Positions 53,282 through 63,128 are shown, numbered from the stretch's first letter. The stretch: 64,000 nt of DNA from Acinetobacter geminorum (GCF_013009345.1 NZ_JABELE010000011.1:96382-160381); one strand, 5' to 3'. A program made the numbers and translations. The notes: a model not told the origin generated them from the letters alone.

Positions 53282-53926
53282 ATGACAAATAGGCATGAAA
53301 CGAATTTAGCTGTTGCAGAAGATACGCTGAAAAAAAAGCGCGGACGTCCTAAATGCTTTGATGAACAAGAGGTTCTGCAAAAAGCAATGTTGCTCTTTTG
53401 GGAGCATGGCTATGAAGCAACGTCTATTAGTGATTTAACGCAAGCTTTGGAAATTACAGCACCAAGCCTATACAGTGCCTTTGGTGATAAGGCGGGGCTG
53501 TTTTATAAAAGTATTGATTACTATTTGGCTCATGAAGCCTGTCCTATCGAGACCATCTTTTTAGAAGCAAAAACTACAAAAATTGCGTTTGAGTTATATC
53601 TTTATGACAACGTAAAACGACTGGTTCAACCCAATAAACCAGCTGGTTGTATGTTGGTGGTTGCTGCCATGAATTGTTCTGATGCAACTCAAGATGTGCA
53701 GCAGAACCTATTAGACAAGCGCATAAAAACCAAACAAAAATTATTGGAGCGTCTCAAACAAGGTGTTGAGCAGGGTGATTTGCCAGCTAATGCTCCTCTA
53801 CAAGAAATGACAGACTTTTATGCCACTGTCATTCAAGGCCTTACCATTCAGGCAAGAGACGGTGCCAGTACAGATCAATTACATAAAGTTGTAGAACATG
53901 CCATGAAAGCTTGGAGATTATTCTAA
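53282..53926 (+). CDS. TetR-family transcriptional regulator
   Basis: About 214 residues starting MTNRHETNLAVAEDTLKKKR. The N-terminal helix-turn-helix is QKAMLLFWEHGYEATSISDL and LYSAFGDKAGLFYKSIDYYL. ATG 53282 is preferred because an earlier in-frame start would lie across the operator palindromes. It is divergent from the MFS exporter and probably represses it. Confidence 0.88.
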   Translation: MTNRHETNLAVAEDTLKKKRGRPKCFDEQEVLQKAMLLFWEHGYEATSISDLTQALEITAPSLYSAFGDKAGLFYKSIDYYLAHEACPIETIFLEAKTTKIAFELYLYDNVKRLVQPNKPAGCMLVVAAMNCSDATQDVQQNLLDKRIKTKQKLLERLKQGVEQGDLPANAPLQEMTDFYATVIQGLTIQARDGASTDQLHKVVEHAMKAWRLF

Positions 53927-54030
53927 AAAAAGATGATGTCTTAAGTTCAATATCAATGTCGGAAATACGATATTTCAATTTATTAAGACATTCTTCAAAA
54001 TAAAATCTCTTTTGTAGATGGTGTATTACT

Positions 54031-54951
54031 ATGAGTCAGGTCATGAAATATCACAAATGGGCGTTTATTTTTCCCATTTTGGCAGTATTGATTTGGTCTT
54101 TAAATATTGTAGTCACCCGCTATGTCTCGGATTATATCTCGCCAGTAAGTATTAGCTTCTATCGGTGGTTAATCGCTTTTATTATTTTGACTCCATTTAT
54201 GTTTATGTCTGTGTGGAGACAAAGACGACTAGTCATACCCTATTTACCTAAGCTTGCTGTGTTAAGTGCATTTGGGATGGTGCTTTATCAAGGCTTAGCT
54301 TATACGGCTGCCCATTATACTAGTGCAACCAATATGGGAATTGTGAATGCATTTATTCCCATCTTTACGATCTTTGTTTCGCTTGCCATTTTAAAAGATG
54401 TGCCTAATCGCTTTGCAGTTTTTGGCAGTATTCTATCTTTTGCAGGTTTGTTATATGTCATGTCCCAAGGAAATATTAATAAGCTTTTAAGTGGTGGCGG
54501 ACACCTTGGTGATGCTTTGATGATTATTGCCGTATTCTTCTATGCATTTTATGGTGTCTTTCTTAAAAAATGGCAGTTGCCTCTACCAATTATGACAAGC
54601 TTATATGTTCAGATTGGATTTTCTGTCATATTTCATATTCCTTTAATTCTCTGGTTTGGACTTGATGCTTTAAATGTACAAAATGCACCAAGTGCTATTT
54701 ATGCGGGTGTATTTGCTTCACTTATTGCGCCGTTAGTTTGGATGTTAGCTGTTCAACAACTCGGTCCTAATAGAACAAGTATTTTTATGAACTTGGTACC
54801 TGTCTTTACAGCAGTTATTGCAAGCGTCTGGTTGTCTGAGCAGTGGACCATTTATCATACGTTAGGTGGGATTGTTATTTTAATTGGTATCATTATGGCT
54901 CAGAAGAAGGTGAGTCCTAAAAAGAGCGAATTAGTGCAAGAACAAAACTAA
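54031..54951 (+). CDS. EamA/DMT-family transporter
   Basis: A 306-residue protein with ten hydrophobic segments in two EamA repeats (WSLNIVVTRYVSDYISPVSI in the first; GVFASLIAPLVWMLAVQQLG and FMNLVPVFTAVIASVWLSEQ in the second). It exports small metabolites of unknown identity. Followed by a hairpin terminator at 54969-55013. Confidence 0.88.
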   Translation: MSQVMKYHKWAFIFPILAVLIWSLNIVVTRYVSDYISPVSISFYRWLIAFIILTPFMFMSVWRQRRLVIPYLPKLAVLSAFGMVLYQGLAYTAAHYTSATNMGIVNAFIPIFTIFVSLAILKDVPNRFAVFGSILSFAGLLYVMSQGNINKLLSGGGHLGDALMIIAVFFYAFYGVFLKKWQLPLPIMTSLYVQIGFSVIFHIPLILWFGLDALNVQNAPSAIYAGVFASLIAPLVWMLAVQQLGPNRTSIFMNLVPVFTAVIASVWLSEQWTIYHTLGGIVILIGIIMAQKKVSPKKSELVQEQN

Positions 54952-54968
54952 AGTTGCTAAAAAAACTA

Positions 54969-55013
54969 TGGCATATTTTGAAAAAAACTCATAAAAATAT
55001 GCCAATTTTTTCT
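54969..55013 (+). terminator. Terminator after EamA gene
   Basis: Stem TGGCATATTTT/AAAATATGCCA with a 14-base loop, followed by ATTTTTTCTT. Confidence 0.75.
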
Positions 55014-55343
55014 TAGTTAAAGTTTTTCTATATGATTTATAAATAGTTTATAGAAATAGGTTGTAATATAAATATTAAAAAAGCCGAGTAAAAATATTAA
55101 TATAATTTTAATTTATAGGCAAAAAACCGCAAATTCCCTACACTTTTCATGCTTTTTTTAGAGAAATAATATATTTCTCTCATTGAACCTCTTACCACAT
55201 AATAGCTGCCACTACGAAAGGCGCTCTTTTCTTTGTAAATTACCTTTTGTTCTACAGATATCCAAACCCTCTGGATGTGGTATATACCCATCCTTTTTTA
55301 TGCTCAGTTATCCCTATATAACTGAGCTTTTTTTTGTTTGAAA
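55014..55343. other. Intergenic region with a plus-strand terminator
   Basis: 330 bp without a confident gene. A hairpin GCTCAGTTAT/ATAACTGAGC at 55302-55327 is followed by TTTTTTTTG on the plus strand only, although the EamA gene already has its own terminator at 54969. A short transcript (small RNA) ending here is possible. A 64-codon minus-strand frame at 55097-55291 is not convincing. Confidence 0.45.
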
Positions 55344-55913
55344 TTAGGCGCGAATAATCTCTCTGGTAAGAGCGTTAATGATTCGGCTTGGTTGTTGGCT
55401 CTGGCCTAAGTCACCATTCAGATAGTTTAATTGTGAACCAAAGTATTGGCAGGCATCCTGTAGTGAGTGCGCAGGTTCTTGTCCACTTGGGTTCGCACTA
55501 GTCGAGACAATAAAGCCATGAAAAGCATTGCATAATGCCACACATAAAGGATGTGTAGTGACTCGAACAGCGACAAGAGGATGCTCACCTTTAATCCATG
55601 AAGGAATATGTTCACCGGCTGGTAATAGCCAGGTTGTTGCTCTTTCTGAAGGTTGATGATTAGTCCAACAATCAATAATTTCTTGTTGGGTTGTTTGTGG
55701 TAGAGAAGTTAGCAGGTGCTCGACTTGGCTAATATGACCTGCTAATAAAATTACACCCTTTTCAATAGGCCTTTGCTTTAACTCAAGAATCTTTTGAAAA
55801 GCTTGCTCATTAAAAGGGTCACAACCTAGTCCCCAAACTGCCTCAGTTGGATATGCCAAAACTTGACCTTGTTGTAAACATTCGGCTGCTTCGGTAACTG
55901 AGGTGGTAATCAT
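55344..55913 (-). CDS. tsaC: Threonylcarbamoyl-AMP synthase (TsaC/YrdC type)
   Basis: A 189-residue Sua5/YciO/YrdC-fold protein that makes threonylcarbamoyl-AMP for the t6A modification of tRNA. Key motifs: VLAYPTEAVWGLGCDPFNEQ, KGVILLAGHIS and FIVSTSANPSGQEPA. It follows dprA in a dprA-tsaC order and is probably co-transcribed. Confidence 0.93.
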   Translation of the reverse strand: MITTSVTEAAECLQQGQVLAYPTEAVWGLGCDPFNEQAFQKILELKQRPIEKGVILLAGHISQVEHLLTSLPQTTQQEIIDCWTNHQPSERATTWLLPAGEHIPSWIKGEHPLVAVRVTTHPLCVALCNAFHGFIVSTSANPSGQEPAHSLQDACQYFGSQLNYLNGDLGQSQQPSRIINALTREIIRA

Positions 55914-55964
55914 GTTAATACTCTTCCTTTCAATCAGACAGAATTGCTATTGTGCACTCCAATA

Positions 55965-57119
55965 CTAAGAGCGACAACGTAAATACAATCCTGATTGTTG
56001 CATACATAAACCAAGTAGTTCTAGTTCCATCAGTGAAGAGGTGAGTTCTGCAACAGGCTGAGAGTGATGTAAAACAAGCTGATCAATATTTTGTCCTACC
56101 CAGTCTAAAGACTGATAAAGGTTAACTAAATGCTCAGGAATTTCTGGGGTACTAGAAACTACAGCCTCCTCGGTGGAGTTTTGTTGCTGACTTTGCCATT
56201 GAGTGGGTAAAGCAAGGTCTTCAATAATTTGTTCAGGATGATCGACTAAAATTGCTCCCTCACGAATAAGTTGATGGCAACCTTGATGAAACTCACTGTA
56301 AATATGACCAGGAATGGCAAATACAGTTTTACCTTGTTCGGCAGCTTTGTTCGCAGTGATGAGAGAACCACTTTTTAATGTAGCTTCTACCACTAACACG
56401 CCTAAACTCAAACCGCTGACAATTCGGTTTCTACGTGGGAAATGCTGTTGTAATGGAGGTGTTCCAGGCAAAAACTCAGTAATGATGGCGCCGTTTTGAG
56501 CCAAAATATGTTCTGCAAGTTTTTTATTTTGAGCAGGGTAAGTACTGTCTAAACCTGTTCCTGTCACAGCAATCGTACGTTGATGTGCTGATGCTCCTTG
56601 GTGAGCAGCTTCATCAATGCCATATGCCAAGCCACTACTCACATAAAAACCTTTTTCACTTAAGTAATAGGCAAAATCATAAGCGACCTGACGACCATGG
56701 GGGCTTGGTTTTCGGCTACCTACAATCGCAATTTGCGGTTGCAATAAAGCTTGAGCTTGGCCTTTTCCAAAAATTATAGGTGGATGGTCTGTATAAGGTA
56801 ATAACTGAGTGGGATAGCCTGAGTCATCTTTCGTTAAAATAAAGTCAGTATGTTGATGGATCTGTTGAATTAGTTTTTCAAACTGAGCTAGACCTTGAGC
56901 GGTTTGAAACTCAGCTACGCGTTTTAAGTGATTAGCATGTAACCCGAGATTGCGCCATTGAGATAATCCAGCCGGTTGGACCGCCTTTTCACAGCTACCA
57001 AAATAATCGACAATTTTTTTAAAGCTGACTAAAGAGTGTTGCACCAAATACCACACTTTAAGCGTGTGGTAATGGTGTGAAGAAAGTTGAGTAAGCATTG
57101 TAAAAGGTACATCCAGCAT
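55965..57119 (-). CDS. dprA: DNA processing protein DprA
   Basis: A 384-residue protein loading RecA on incoming DNA during natural transformation. The Rossmann fold is seen in QIAIVGSRKPSPHGRQVAYD, SSGLAYGIDEAAHQGA, GTGLDSTYP and LGVLVVEATLKSGSLITA. A C-terminal winged-helix region (LVNLYQSLDWVGQNIDQLVL) is also typical. Its start abuts the stop of the LysM gene (1-bp overlap). Confidence 0.95.
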   Translation of the reverse strand: MLDVPFTMLTQLSSHHYHTLKVWYLVQHSLVSFKKIVDYFGSCEKAVQPAGLSQWRNLGLHANHLKRVAEFQTAQGLAQFEKLIQQIHQHTDFILTKDDSGYPTQLLPYTDHPPIIFGKGQAQALLQPQIAIVGSRKPSPHGRQVAYDFAYYLSEKGFYVSSGLAYGIDEAAHQGASAHQRTIAVTGTGLDSTYPAQNKKLAEHILAQNGAIITEFLPGTPPLQQHFPRRNRIVSGLSLGVLVVEATLKSGSLITANKAAEQGKTVFAIPGHIYSEFHQGCHQLIREGAILVDHPEQIIEDLALPTQWQSQQQNSTEEAVVSSTPEIPEHLVNLYQSLDWVGQNIDQLVLHHSQPVAELTSSLMELELLGLCMQQSGLYLRCRS

Positions 57120-58273
57120 TAATCATTAAAGCGGGGTGGCTGAATGCTTGAACCAACTTTAACTGGTAAATCGCTTTCTAATACGTAGGCATAACTCAAC
57201 TGATCAAAAGTTCTAAAGACCATCAGACTACCAATTTGTTGTCCTGGTAACTGTATTGGTTCTTTGGTTTTAGGATCTCGAATGGTTTCACCTTGTTGCG
57301 TAATATCAAAAACTTGTCCTACTTGAATACCTTGTACAGTACCTCTATCCAAAGTCACTACACTATTTTTGGCAGCAGTACCAATTGATCCCATTACACG
57401 AATAATTTTGCCGCCATCGGTCATCTGAGTAGCGTCTACTGGATAAAATAAAGTAGGTAGGGTTGCCTCTTCTTCTGGCATCACCCGATCACCACGACGT
57501 ACTTCGGAATTGTAGCTATCAGTTAACTCAAGCGTTGTTATGTCTTTTTCAGAAGAGATCGCAATCCCTGAAGCAACTTGTTGCAGCTCAATACCTAGAC
57601 TATGCTTTTTACCTTTACTGTCTGTGAAATAATAAGGTTCACCTTCACGATAAACTGCATAACGTTGACCATCAATTAAACCTTGTCCGCGCGCATAAAT
57701 AGTTTGACCTTTTGCCGCAAGCACGCGTTGATCAGCAGTACCAACAATATAAGGAGTGTGTTCAATTGCGTCGGCTGGCAAAATTGTGCTGTGTTCTAAC
57801 CATTGTTTGATATGTTCAAGAGGAATAACAGGTACGTTATTGTTAAGTGACTCCACACGAACTTGAGGTTGCAAATTTGTCATTTGACCTGTGTAACGGC
57901 GAATAATGCCGACACAGCCATCTCCCTCATCTTTTCCAACCAATGGACGGCCATCTAAACTACATAACAGTAATCGATCACCTGGATAAATCCAGTGTGG
58001 ATTTTTAACATGTTGGTTGCTTGCCCAAATTTCAGGCCAGCGCCAAGGTTTGTTTAGAAAATGACCGGAAATATCCCATAGCGTATCTCCTCGTTTTACA
58101 ACGTAGACATGTGGTGCATTACTTTTAAGAGAGGGTGGATTATGGTTTGGACTAGCAGCATAAACCTCTGCTACTGTACCGAATGCAACCCCTGTAAAAA
58201 GTGCTAAAGCAAGTAAATGCTTTTTTATCCCCAAAGCATGAAATTGAACCATGCCGTCAAAAACCTTTTTCAT
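57119..58273 (-). CDS. LysM peptidoglycan-binding domain protein
   Basis: A 384-residue protein with a hydrophobic N-terminal segment (HLLALALFTGVAFGTVAEVY), a LysM domain at about residues 55-108 (HVYVVKRGDTLWDISGHFLN, PHWIYPGDRLLL) and a large C-terminal part of unknown function. This tsaC-dprA-lysM-def arrangement is conserved in many gammaproteobacteria. It is divergent from def. Confidence 0.9.
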   Translation of the reverse strand: MKKVFDGMVQFHALGIKKHLLALALFTGVAFGTVAEVYAASPNHNPPSLKSNAPHVYVVKRGDTLWDISGHFLNKPWRWPEIWASNQHVKNPHWIYPGDRLLLCSLDGRPLVGKDEGDGCVGIIRRYTGQMTNLQPQVRVESLNNNVPVIPLEHIKQWLEHSTILPADAIEHTPYIVGTADQRVLAAKGQTIYARGQGLIDGQRYAVYREGEPYYFTDSKGKKHSLGIELQQVASGIAISSEKDITTLELTDSYNSEVRRGDRVMPEEEATLPTLFYPVDATQMTDGGKIIRVMGSIGTAAKNSVVTLDRGTVQGIQVGQVFDITQQGETIRDPKTKEPIQLPGQQIGSLMVFRTFDQLSYAYVLESDLPVKVGSSIQPPRFND

Positions 58274-58395
58274 TATGATAATTCCTAAAAATTATGCGTG
58301 CAGATGCGTTATAATAGGCGGCTAACACACAATTTTTCGATGAAGTATTTCCTTCATTTGGTTTTTCAATCAATGGCATAAGTGAGGACGTCAGT

Positions 58396-58926
58396 ATGGC
58401 CTTATTACCTATTTTAAGTTTTCCTGATCCCCGTCTTCGTACCATTGCTAAGCCTGTTGAAGAAGTTACTGATGAAATTCGTCAACTTGCAGCAGATATG
58501 CTTGAAACCATGTATGCGGCACCCGGTATTGGTTTAGCAGCTTCTCAGGTCGATCGTCATATTCAGCTTATCGTCATAGATTTGTCTGAATCTAAAGATG
58601 ACCCTATGGTTTTCATTAACCCCAAAATAACTCCACTGACAGAAGATAAGCAGCAGTACGAAGAAGGCTGCCTATCGGTGCCACAAATATACGACAAAGT
58701 TGAGCGCCCGTCACGTGTGAAAATTGAGGCAATTAACCTTGAAGGTCAAGCATTTGAGTTAGAAGCTGATGGACTTCTCGCTGTTTGTATCCAACATGAA
58801 ATGGATCACTTAAATGGCAAATTATTTGTGGATTATTTGTCGCCACTTAAACGTCAGCGTGCTCGAGAAAAAGTCGAAAAAGTTGTTCGTCAACGTGAGC
58901 GTGAAAAAGTTGCAGTAAAACGTTAA
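58396..58926 (+). CDS. def: Peptide deformylase
   Basis: A 176-residue metalloenzyme removing the formyl group from nascent peptides. All three motifs are present: GIGLAASQVD, EEGCLSVP and QHEMDHLNGKLF (metal ligands Cys, His, His and catalytic Glu). Confidence 0.97.
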   Translation: MALLPILSFPDPRLRTIAKPVEEVTDEIRQLAADMLETMYAAPGIGLAASQVDRHIQLIVIDLSESKDDPMVFINPKITPLTEDKQQYEEGCLSVPQIYDKVERPSRVKIEAINLEGQAFELEADGLLAVCIQHEMDHLNGKLFVDYLSPLKRQRAREKVEKVVRQREREKVAVKR

Positions 58927-58972
58927 AAATTTCTATTCTTGAAACATTAATAATATAGTGTGGATGTGATTT

Positions 58973-59398
58973 TTGGTTTTCCGTAGTGGTTTACTGCTTG
59001 CATGTGCAGCAGTATTTTTACAGGTTGCGGTATTTCTACAGCCGCTATTACCGAAGCAGTATCAAATTGCTCCGGTCTGTGAAACTATTACCCTCGCTTT
59101 GCTTAAACCTAAAGCACAGATGGAAACCATGTCACATGCCATGCATTCACATCATGAACATCATATTGAACAGGCACAAGCTTCTGAGCAACATGATCAT
59201 CATGATGCAAATCACCAGTGTCAATATTGTACCGTCTATGCCAATCTGGTTTTGCCACCTGAATTTGGCGTAAAAGAAGTTTTAGTCCGCATACAAGTCC
59301 GCTTAGTCGCTTATCAACAAGCATTTAGACACGTCTACTTTGCACTACAGCGACTTTTTCTACTCCCGCAAGGGCGTGCACCACCTCTATTTGCATAA
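58973..59398 (+). CDS. DUF2946-like His/Cys-rich protein in copper cluster
   Basis: A 141-residue protein with an N-terminal hydrophobic signal-like segment (SGLLLACAAVFLQVAVFLQP) and a His-rich middle (HAMHSHHEHHIEQAQ, HDHHDANHQCQYCTVYANL) with a CxxC, the pattern of DUF2946 proteins that precede copper receptors. It probably binds copper at the periplasmic face. The start is uncertain: TTG 58973 is the most upstream possible because a TGA precedes it in frame. Confidence 0.7.
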   Translation: MVFRSGLLLACAAVFLQVAVFLQPLLPKQYQIAPVCETITLALLKPKAQMETMSHAMHSHHEHHIEQAQASEQHDHHDANHQCQYCTVYANLVLPPEFGVKEVLVRIQVRLVAYQQAFRHVYFALQRLFLLPQGRAPPLFA

Positions 59399-59470
59399 AT
59401 AAAAGCAATTTTTTGTTGGGGTCTTAACTGACTTCGATATCACTTTATTTATGTTTTAGAGCGTATAAAA

Positions 59471-61585
59471 ATGCCACATTCTAAATTTTTACTACAACCT
59501 TTATGGGTTGCGATGCTTGCTGTCTCTCATTCGGGGCTAGTTTTTGCTGATTCAGAAAAAAATGATGCCGATACCAAAGTGCTTCACTCATTAGCACCTA
59601 TTGTTGTTACAGCACAACAAGGCAACGATGCAAATGGTCTGATTGTACATGCAGACCCAAAGCAACCCATTCAGCCAGTGCCTGCTACAGATGGTGCAGA
59701 CTACCTACAAAGTATTATGGGGTTTAACTCCATACAAAGCGGTGGAACCAATGGTGATGTGACATTCCGAGGTATGTTTGGTTCACGCATCAAAATTCTA
59801 ACGGATGGAACTGAGAACTTAGGTGCTTGTCCAAACCGTATGGATGCTCCAACTTCTTATATTTCACCAGAAAGTTATGATCGTATTTCTGTTATTAAAG
59901 GTCCGCAAACTGTTCAATATGCCAATACAGGTTCTGCTGCAACAGTCCTTTTTGAGCGTCAGCCTGAGAAGCTCACCTCTGAAAAACCTTATCGCGGTCA
60001 AGCGAGTGTCTTGCTAGGTTCATTTGGACGTATTGATCATAATGTTGAAGCGGCCGTTGGCGATGAGAAAAAATATATTCGTTTAAATGCTAACCGTTCA
60101 GAATCGAATAGTTATCAAGATGGTGGTGGCAATACCGTGCCATCAGCATGGAAAAAGTGGAATGCTGATGTAGCGCTGGGCTTTACTCTAGATGAAAACA
60201 CGTGGGTCGAACTCACTGGTGGAAAATCTGATGGTGAATCGCTTTATGCTGGACGTTCAATGGACGGATCTCAGTTTGCGCGTGAAAGCTTAGGGCTGCG
60301 TTTCGAAAAGAAAAATATCACTGATGTCATTAAGAAAATTGAAGGGCAGGTGAACTACAGCTATAACGACCATATTATGGATAACTTTAGCTTACGTACC
60401 CCGCCATTAGTTGAAATGAATCATGGTGGTATGACCATGCTGATGCCGAATCCAATGGCAATGCAAGTGACACGCCGTACCTTAAACTCACGTTTGGCAA
60501 TGACTTCTGAATGGAACAAATGGAGTTTGATCACAGGCGTTGATTCTCAATTTAATAAACATGGCGGTAGCATGTCATCGCCAACAATGCCTTCTATGAA
60601 TATTCCATATCGCCAAGATATGCGTTTTCAATCATATGGTGCTTTTGGCGAACTCGGCTATCAATGGAACGATTTCAACAAAATGGTTACAGGTGCACGT
60701 TTAGATCGAGTAACAGTTGAAGATGAGCGTGCTGATTCTCAAGCAAAAGGTTTTAATACTAAACTTGAAAAGACTTTACCGAGTGCATTTGTCCGTTGGG
60801 AAAATCAACATCCTGAGCATGACCTAAAAAGCTATATTGGTTTAGGTTATGTAGAGCGTATGCCTGATTATTGGGAACTTTTCTCGCCTAAACATGGTAA
60901 CGCTGGTTCAACTAATACTTTTAACGGTGTGAATCCTGAGAAAACATTACAGTTGGATCTGGGTTTCCAGCAACAGCATGGCGCATTAAACACATGGGCT
61001 TCTGCTTATGCTGGTTTGGTTGATGACTACATTTTAATGAGTTATCACCATCACCCAAGTACTGGAATGGGTGGGCATGATATGAGCCATGATATTACTG
61101 CGGGTGCTAAGAATGTCGATGCAACCATCGCAGGTGCGGAAGCGGGTGTTGGATATCAATTTACCGATCATATTCAGGCAGATTTGAGTGCGATGTATGC
61201 ATGGGGTAAAAACACTACAGATGACAAACCACTACCTCAAATTTCACCTTTAGAAGGTCGCCTAAATATTCGCTATGTGGCTGATAAATATAATTTAGGA
61301 TTATTATGGCGAGCTGTGGCTGAGCAAAACCGTGTGAGTCTACATCAGGGTAATATCGTGGGATATGACCTAAAACCAAGTAAAGGTTTCTCGACTCTTT
61401 CTCTAAACGGAAGTTACAACCTTCGTAAAGATATCGATGTCTCTGTTGGCATTGATAACGTATTAGATAAGATCTATACCGAACACTTAAATAAAGCGGG
61501 TAGTGCAGGCTTTGGATTTGCTAGTGAAGAGCAGTTCAACAATATCGGAAGAAACTACTGGGTCCGTATGAGCATGAAGTTTTAA
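59471..61585 (+). CDS. TonB-dependent copper receptor (OprC-like)
   Basis: A 704-residue outer-membrane receptor. A signal peptide (LLQPLWVAMLAVSHSGLVFA) and a TonB-box-like segment (PIVVTAQQ) are followed by the plug with GACPNRMDAPTSYISPESYD. Its C-P-N-R-M matches the CxxxM copper-binding pattern reported for Pseudomonas OprC. Met/His-rich extracellular loops (NHGGMTMLMPNPMAM; HHHPSTGMGGHDMSHD) support copper binding. It ends in a barrel strand closing in aromatic/hydrophobic residues (WVRMSMKF). Neighbouring His-rich genes support the assignment. Confidence 0.9.
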   Translation: MPHSKFLLQPLWVAMLAVSHSGLVFADSEKNDADTKVLHSLAPIVVTAQQGNDANGLIVHADPKQPIQPVPATDGADYLQSIMGFNSIQSGGTNGDVTFRGMFGSRIKILTDGTENLGACPNRMDAPTSYISPESYDRISVIKGPQTVQYANTGSAATVLFERQPEKLTSEKPYRGQASVLLGSFGRIDHNVEAAVGDEKKYIRLNANRSESNSYQDGGGNTVPSAWKKWNADVALGFTLDENTWVELTGGKSDGESLYAGRSMDGSQFARESLGLRFEKKNITDVIKKIEGQVNYSYNDHIMDNFSLRTPPLVEMNHGGMTMLMPNPMAMQVTRRTLNSRLAMTSEWNKWSLITGVDSQFNKHGGSMSSPTMPSMNIPYRQDMRFQSYGAFGELGYQWNDFNKMVTGARLDRVTVEDERADSQAKGFNTKLEKTLPSAFVRWENQHPEHDLKSYIGLGYVERMPDYWELFSPKHGNAGSTNTFNGVNPEKTLQLDLGFQQQHGALNTWASAYAGLVDDYILMSYHHHPSTGMGGHDMSHDITAGAKNVDATIAGAEAGVGYQFTDHIQADLSAMYAWGKNTTDDKPLPQISPLEGRLNIRYVADKYNLGLLWRAVAEQNRVSLHQGNIVGYDLKPSKGFSTLSLNGSYNLRKDIDVSVGIDNVLDKIYTEHLNKAGSAGFGFASEEQFNNIGRNYWVRMSMKF

Positions 61586-61638
61586 AAAGCTTAGCGAATT
61601 AAATGAACTGAAAATATTAATTTAAAGAGAGAAATGAA

Positions 61639-61845
61639 ATGACTAATAAATTATCACCTGAACAATCTTGGTGGGGATGGAAGTTACTTATTGTGGCTTC
61701 TATCTTGAGTTTATTGTTTATGATTATTTTTTACTTGGCAATCAACAATGAACCTGACTACATGCCAAGTCAAAAAAAGAAGCAAATGATGGAGTCACAC
61801 GAGCAAATGAATCACGCTGAAATGCATAGTTCATCAGCTCAATAA
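61639..61845 (+). CDS. Small membrane protein with Met/His-rich tail
   Basis: A 68-residue protein with one membrane helix (LLIVASILSLLFMIIFYLAI) and a C-terminal tail rich in Met and His (MMESHEQMNHAEMHSS), a likely copper-binding tail. AGAGAG lies 8 bases before the ATG. It is 53 bp downstream of the copper receptor and probably belongs to the same unit. Confidence 0.75.
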   Translation: MTNKLSPEQSWWGWKLLIVASILSLLFMIIFYLAINNEPDYMPSQKKKQMMESHEQMNHAEMHSSSAQ

Positions 61846-61860
61846 GTTCCTTAGTATTTG

Positions 61861-61893
61861 AAAATGGAAGTCTAATTAACGGGCTTCCATTTT
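61861..61893. terminator. Terminator between small membrane protein and MpaB-like gene
   Basis: Stem AAAATGGAAG/CTTCCATTTT with a 13-base loop and Ts following; it lies between two convergent genes and can serve both. Confidence 0.7.
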
Positions 61894-61913
61894 TGTTTTT
61901 TAGGTTTTAAAAA

Positions 61914-63128
61914 TTATTGATGCATACTCGCTAAGGTTTTTGCCTTACCTTGATTCTGATAAAGCGTTAAGCCAAGTTTTTGTATATTACGGCCTGATTT
62001 AGATAAAAACTTTTCAACTTTTGGTGAAAGCTTTGCACCATTATAAAGTAGTGAATTACGCACAATCAGATAATAAGCAAACCATGAAGCCGACTGCTGA
62101 GGCAATCCGAGTAGTTTCATTCTCTTCTTGCCAATAAAAAATTGGGTAAGTTCTAAATGTTGTCGATAAGCAAGCTTCTGCTGCAAAGAGCGTAAATGCA
62201 GATATTTTCTCTCAAAAGGCTCTTTAGATAAGCTTGATCCTAACTCAACACTGCTGTGATCGGAGCGAGGGTGAGCAAACTGCATCCAGTAAAGTAACCT
62301 CCAACCCTCAGATTCAGATTGAATAAGCCATTTTTCATCAATACCCATCAACCAGCCAACATAACGCCAAAAATGTAAAAAACTCTTGGCTTCTTGTTTG
62401 GTCGGCCATACACCTAAGGCTCTAATACCGAGTAAAACTACACTGCTAAAAGCCAAATTGGTCATAGCTAAATCAAATTGATTAAGAGGAATTCCCCAAA
62501 CCTCGCTATCCCAACGATCAGACTTTTTTAATTGTCGGCGAACGAGTGCATGAATAAAACGAACATAAATCGTTGATGTAAAACCTGCGCTTAGACGCTC
62601 AAGTCCTTGAGGTTCAGTAATATCAACCCACCATTTTGTGGTTTCAGCTAAACGTGTACCCGCTTGTTTCTTTAATGCTCCCGTTAAAATTAGCGGCTGA
62701 TTAAATCCCGGATATAAATATCCCGCCATTAAGGATAAATCTCTAAGAATAAAACCATTATTTATTCCTAAACGATGAGTAAATTTAACAGCCTCATCAA
62801 TTTGACGCTGATCTAACCATTCAGGCTTTTGTTCAATGTAATTAAAGAAATTTTCTAACTCAGTAGGTATAGGCTCAGATAGGTCATCGCGGCCTTGAAA
62901 TAATATCTTCTCAAAAATCATGCGGTGATCTTTGGGATTTTGCATAACCCAATCAATCACCTTATCCATTTCAACGTCCCCTTCATAAAGAGCACGTTGT
63001 AAAGACACATATTCCGTATAGTTTGGTTGTACAGGTTTTTCACAACAGATATTTAAAAACTGAGTAAAGAAATTACTGTCTTGCATGTCATTAAAAGAAG
63101 CAAGTCGAGTCGGGCTAATCGTTTGCAT
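61914..63128 (-). CDS. MpaB/DUF2236-family oxygenase-like protein
   Basis: A 404-residue protein of the DUF2236 (MpaB, latex-clearing-protein-like) family: a helical region with GLERLSAGFTSTIYVRFIHA, AMTNLAFSSVVLLGIRALGV and WRYVGWLMGIDEKWL. Members bind heme and cleave polyisoprene or act on other substrates; the substrate here is unknown. It is divergent from a TetR regulator with a palindrome between them. Confidence 0.8.
   Translation of the reverse strand: MQTISPTRLASFNDMQDSNFFTQFLNICCEKPVQPNYTEYVSLQRALYEGDVEMDKVIDWVMQNPKDHRMIFEKILFQGRDDLSEPIPTELENFFNYIEQKPEWLDQRQIDEAVKFTHRLGINNGFILRDLSLMAGYLYPGFNQPLILTGALKKQAGTRLAETTKWWVDITEPQGLERLSAGFTSTIYVRFIHALVRRQLKKSDRWDSEVWGIPLNQFDLAMTNLAFSSVVLLGIRALGVWPTKQEAKSFLHFWRYVGWLMGIDEKWLIQSESEGWRLLYWMQFAHPRSDHSSVELGSSLSKEPFERKYLHLRSLQQKLAYRQHLELTQFFIGKKRMKLLGLPQQSASWFAYYLIVRNSLLYNGAKLSPKVEKFLSKSGRNIQKLGLTLYQNQGKAKTLASMHQ

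Noticed and set aside
55097..55291. 64-codon minus-strand open frame
   Set aside because: Basic low-complexity protein without a clear ribosome-binding site; the region is more likely regulatory or a small RNA.
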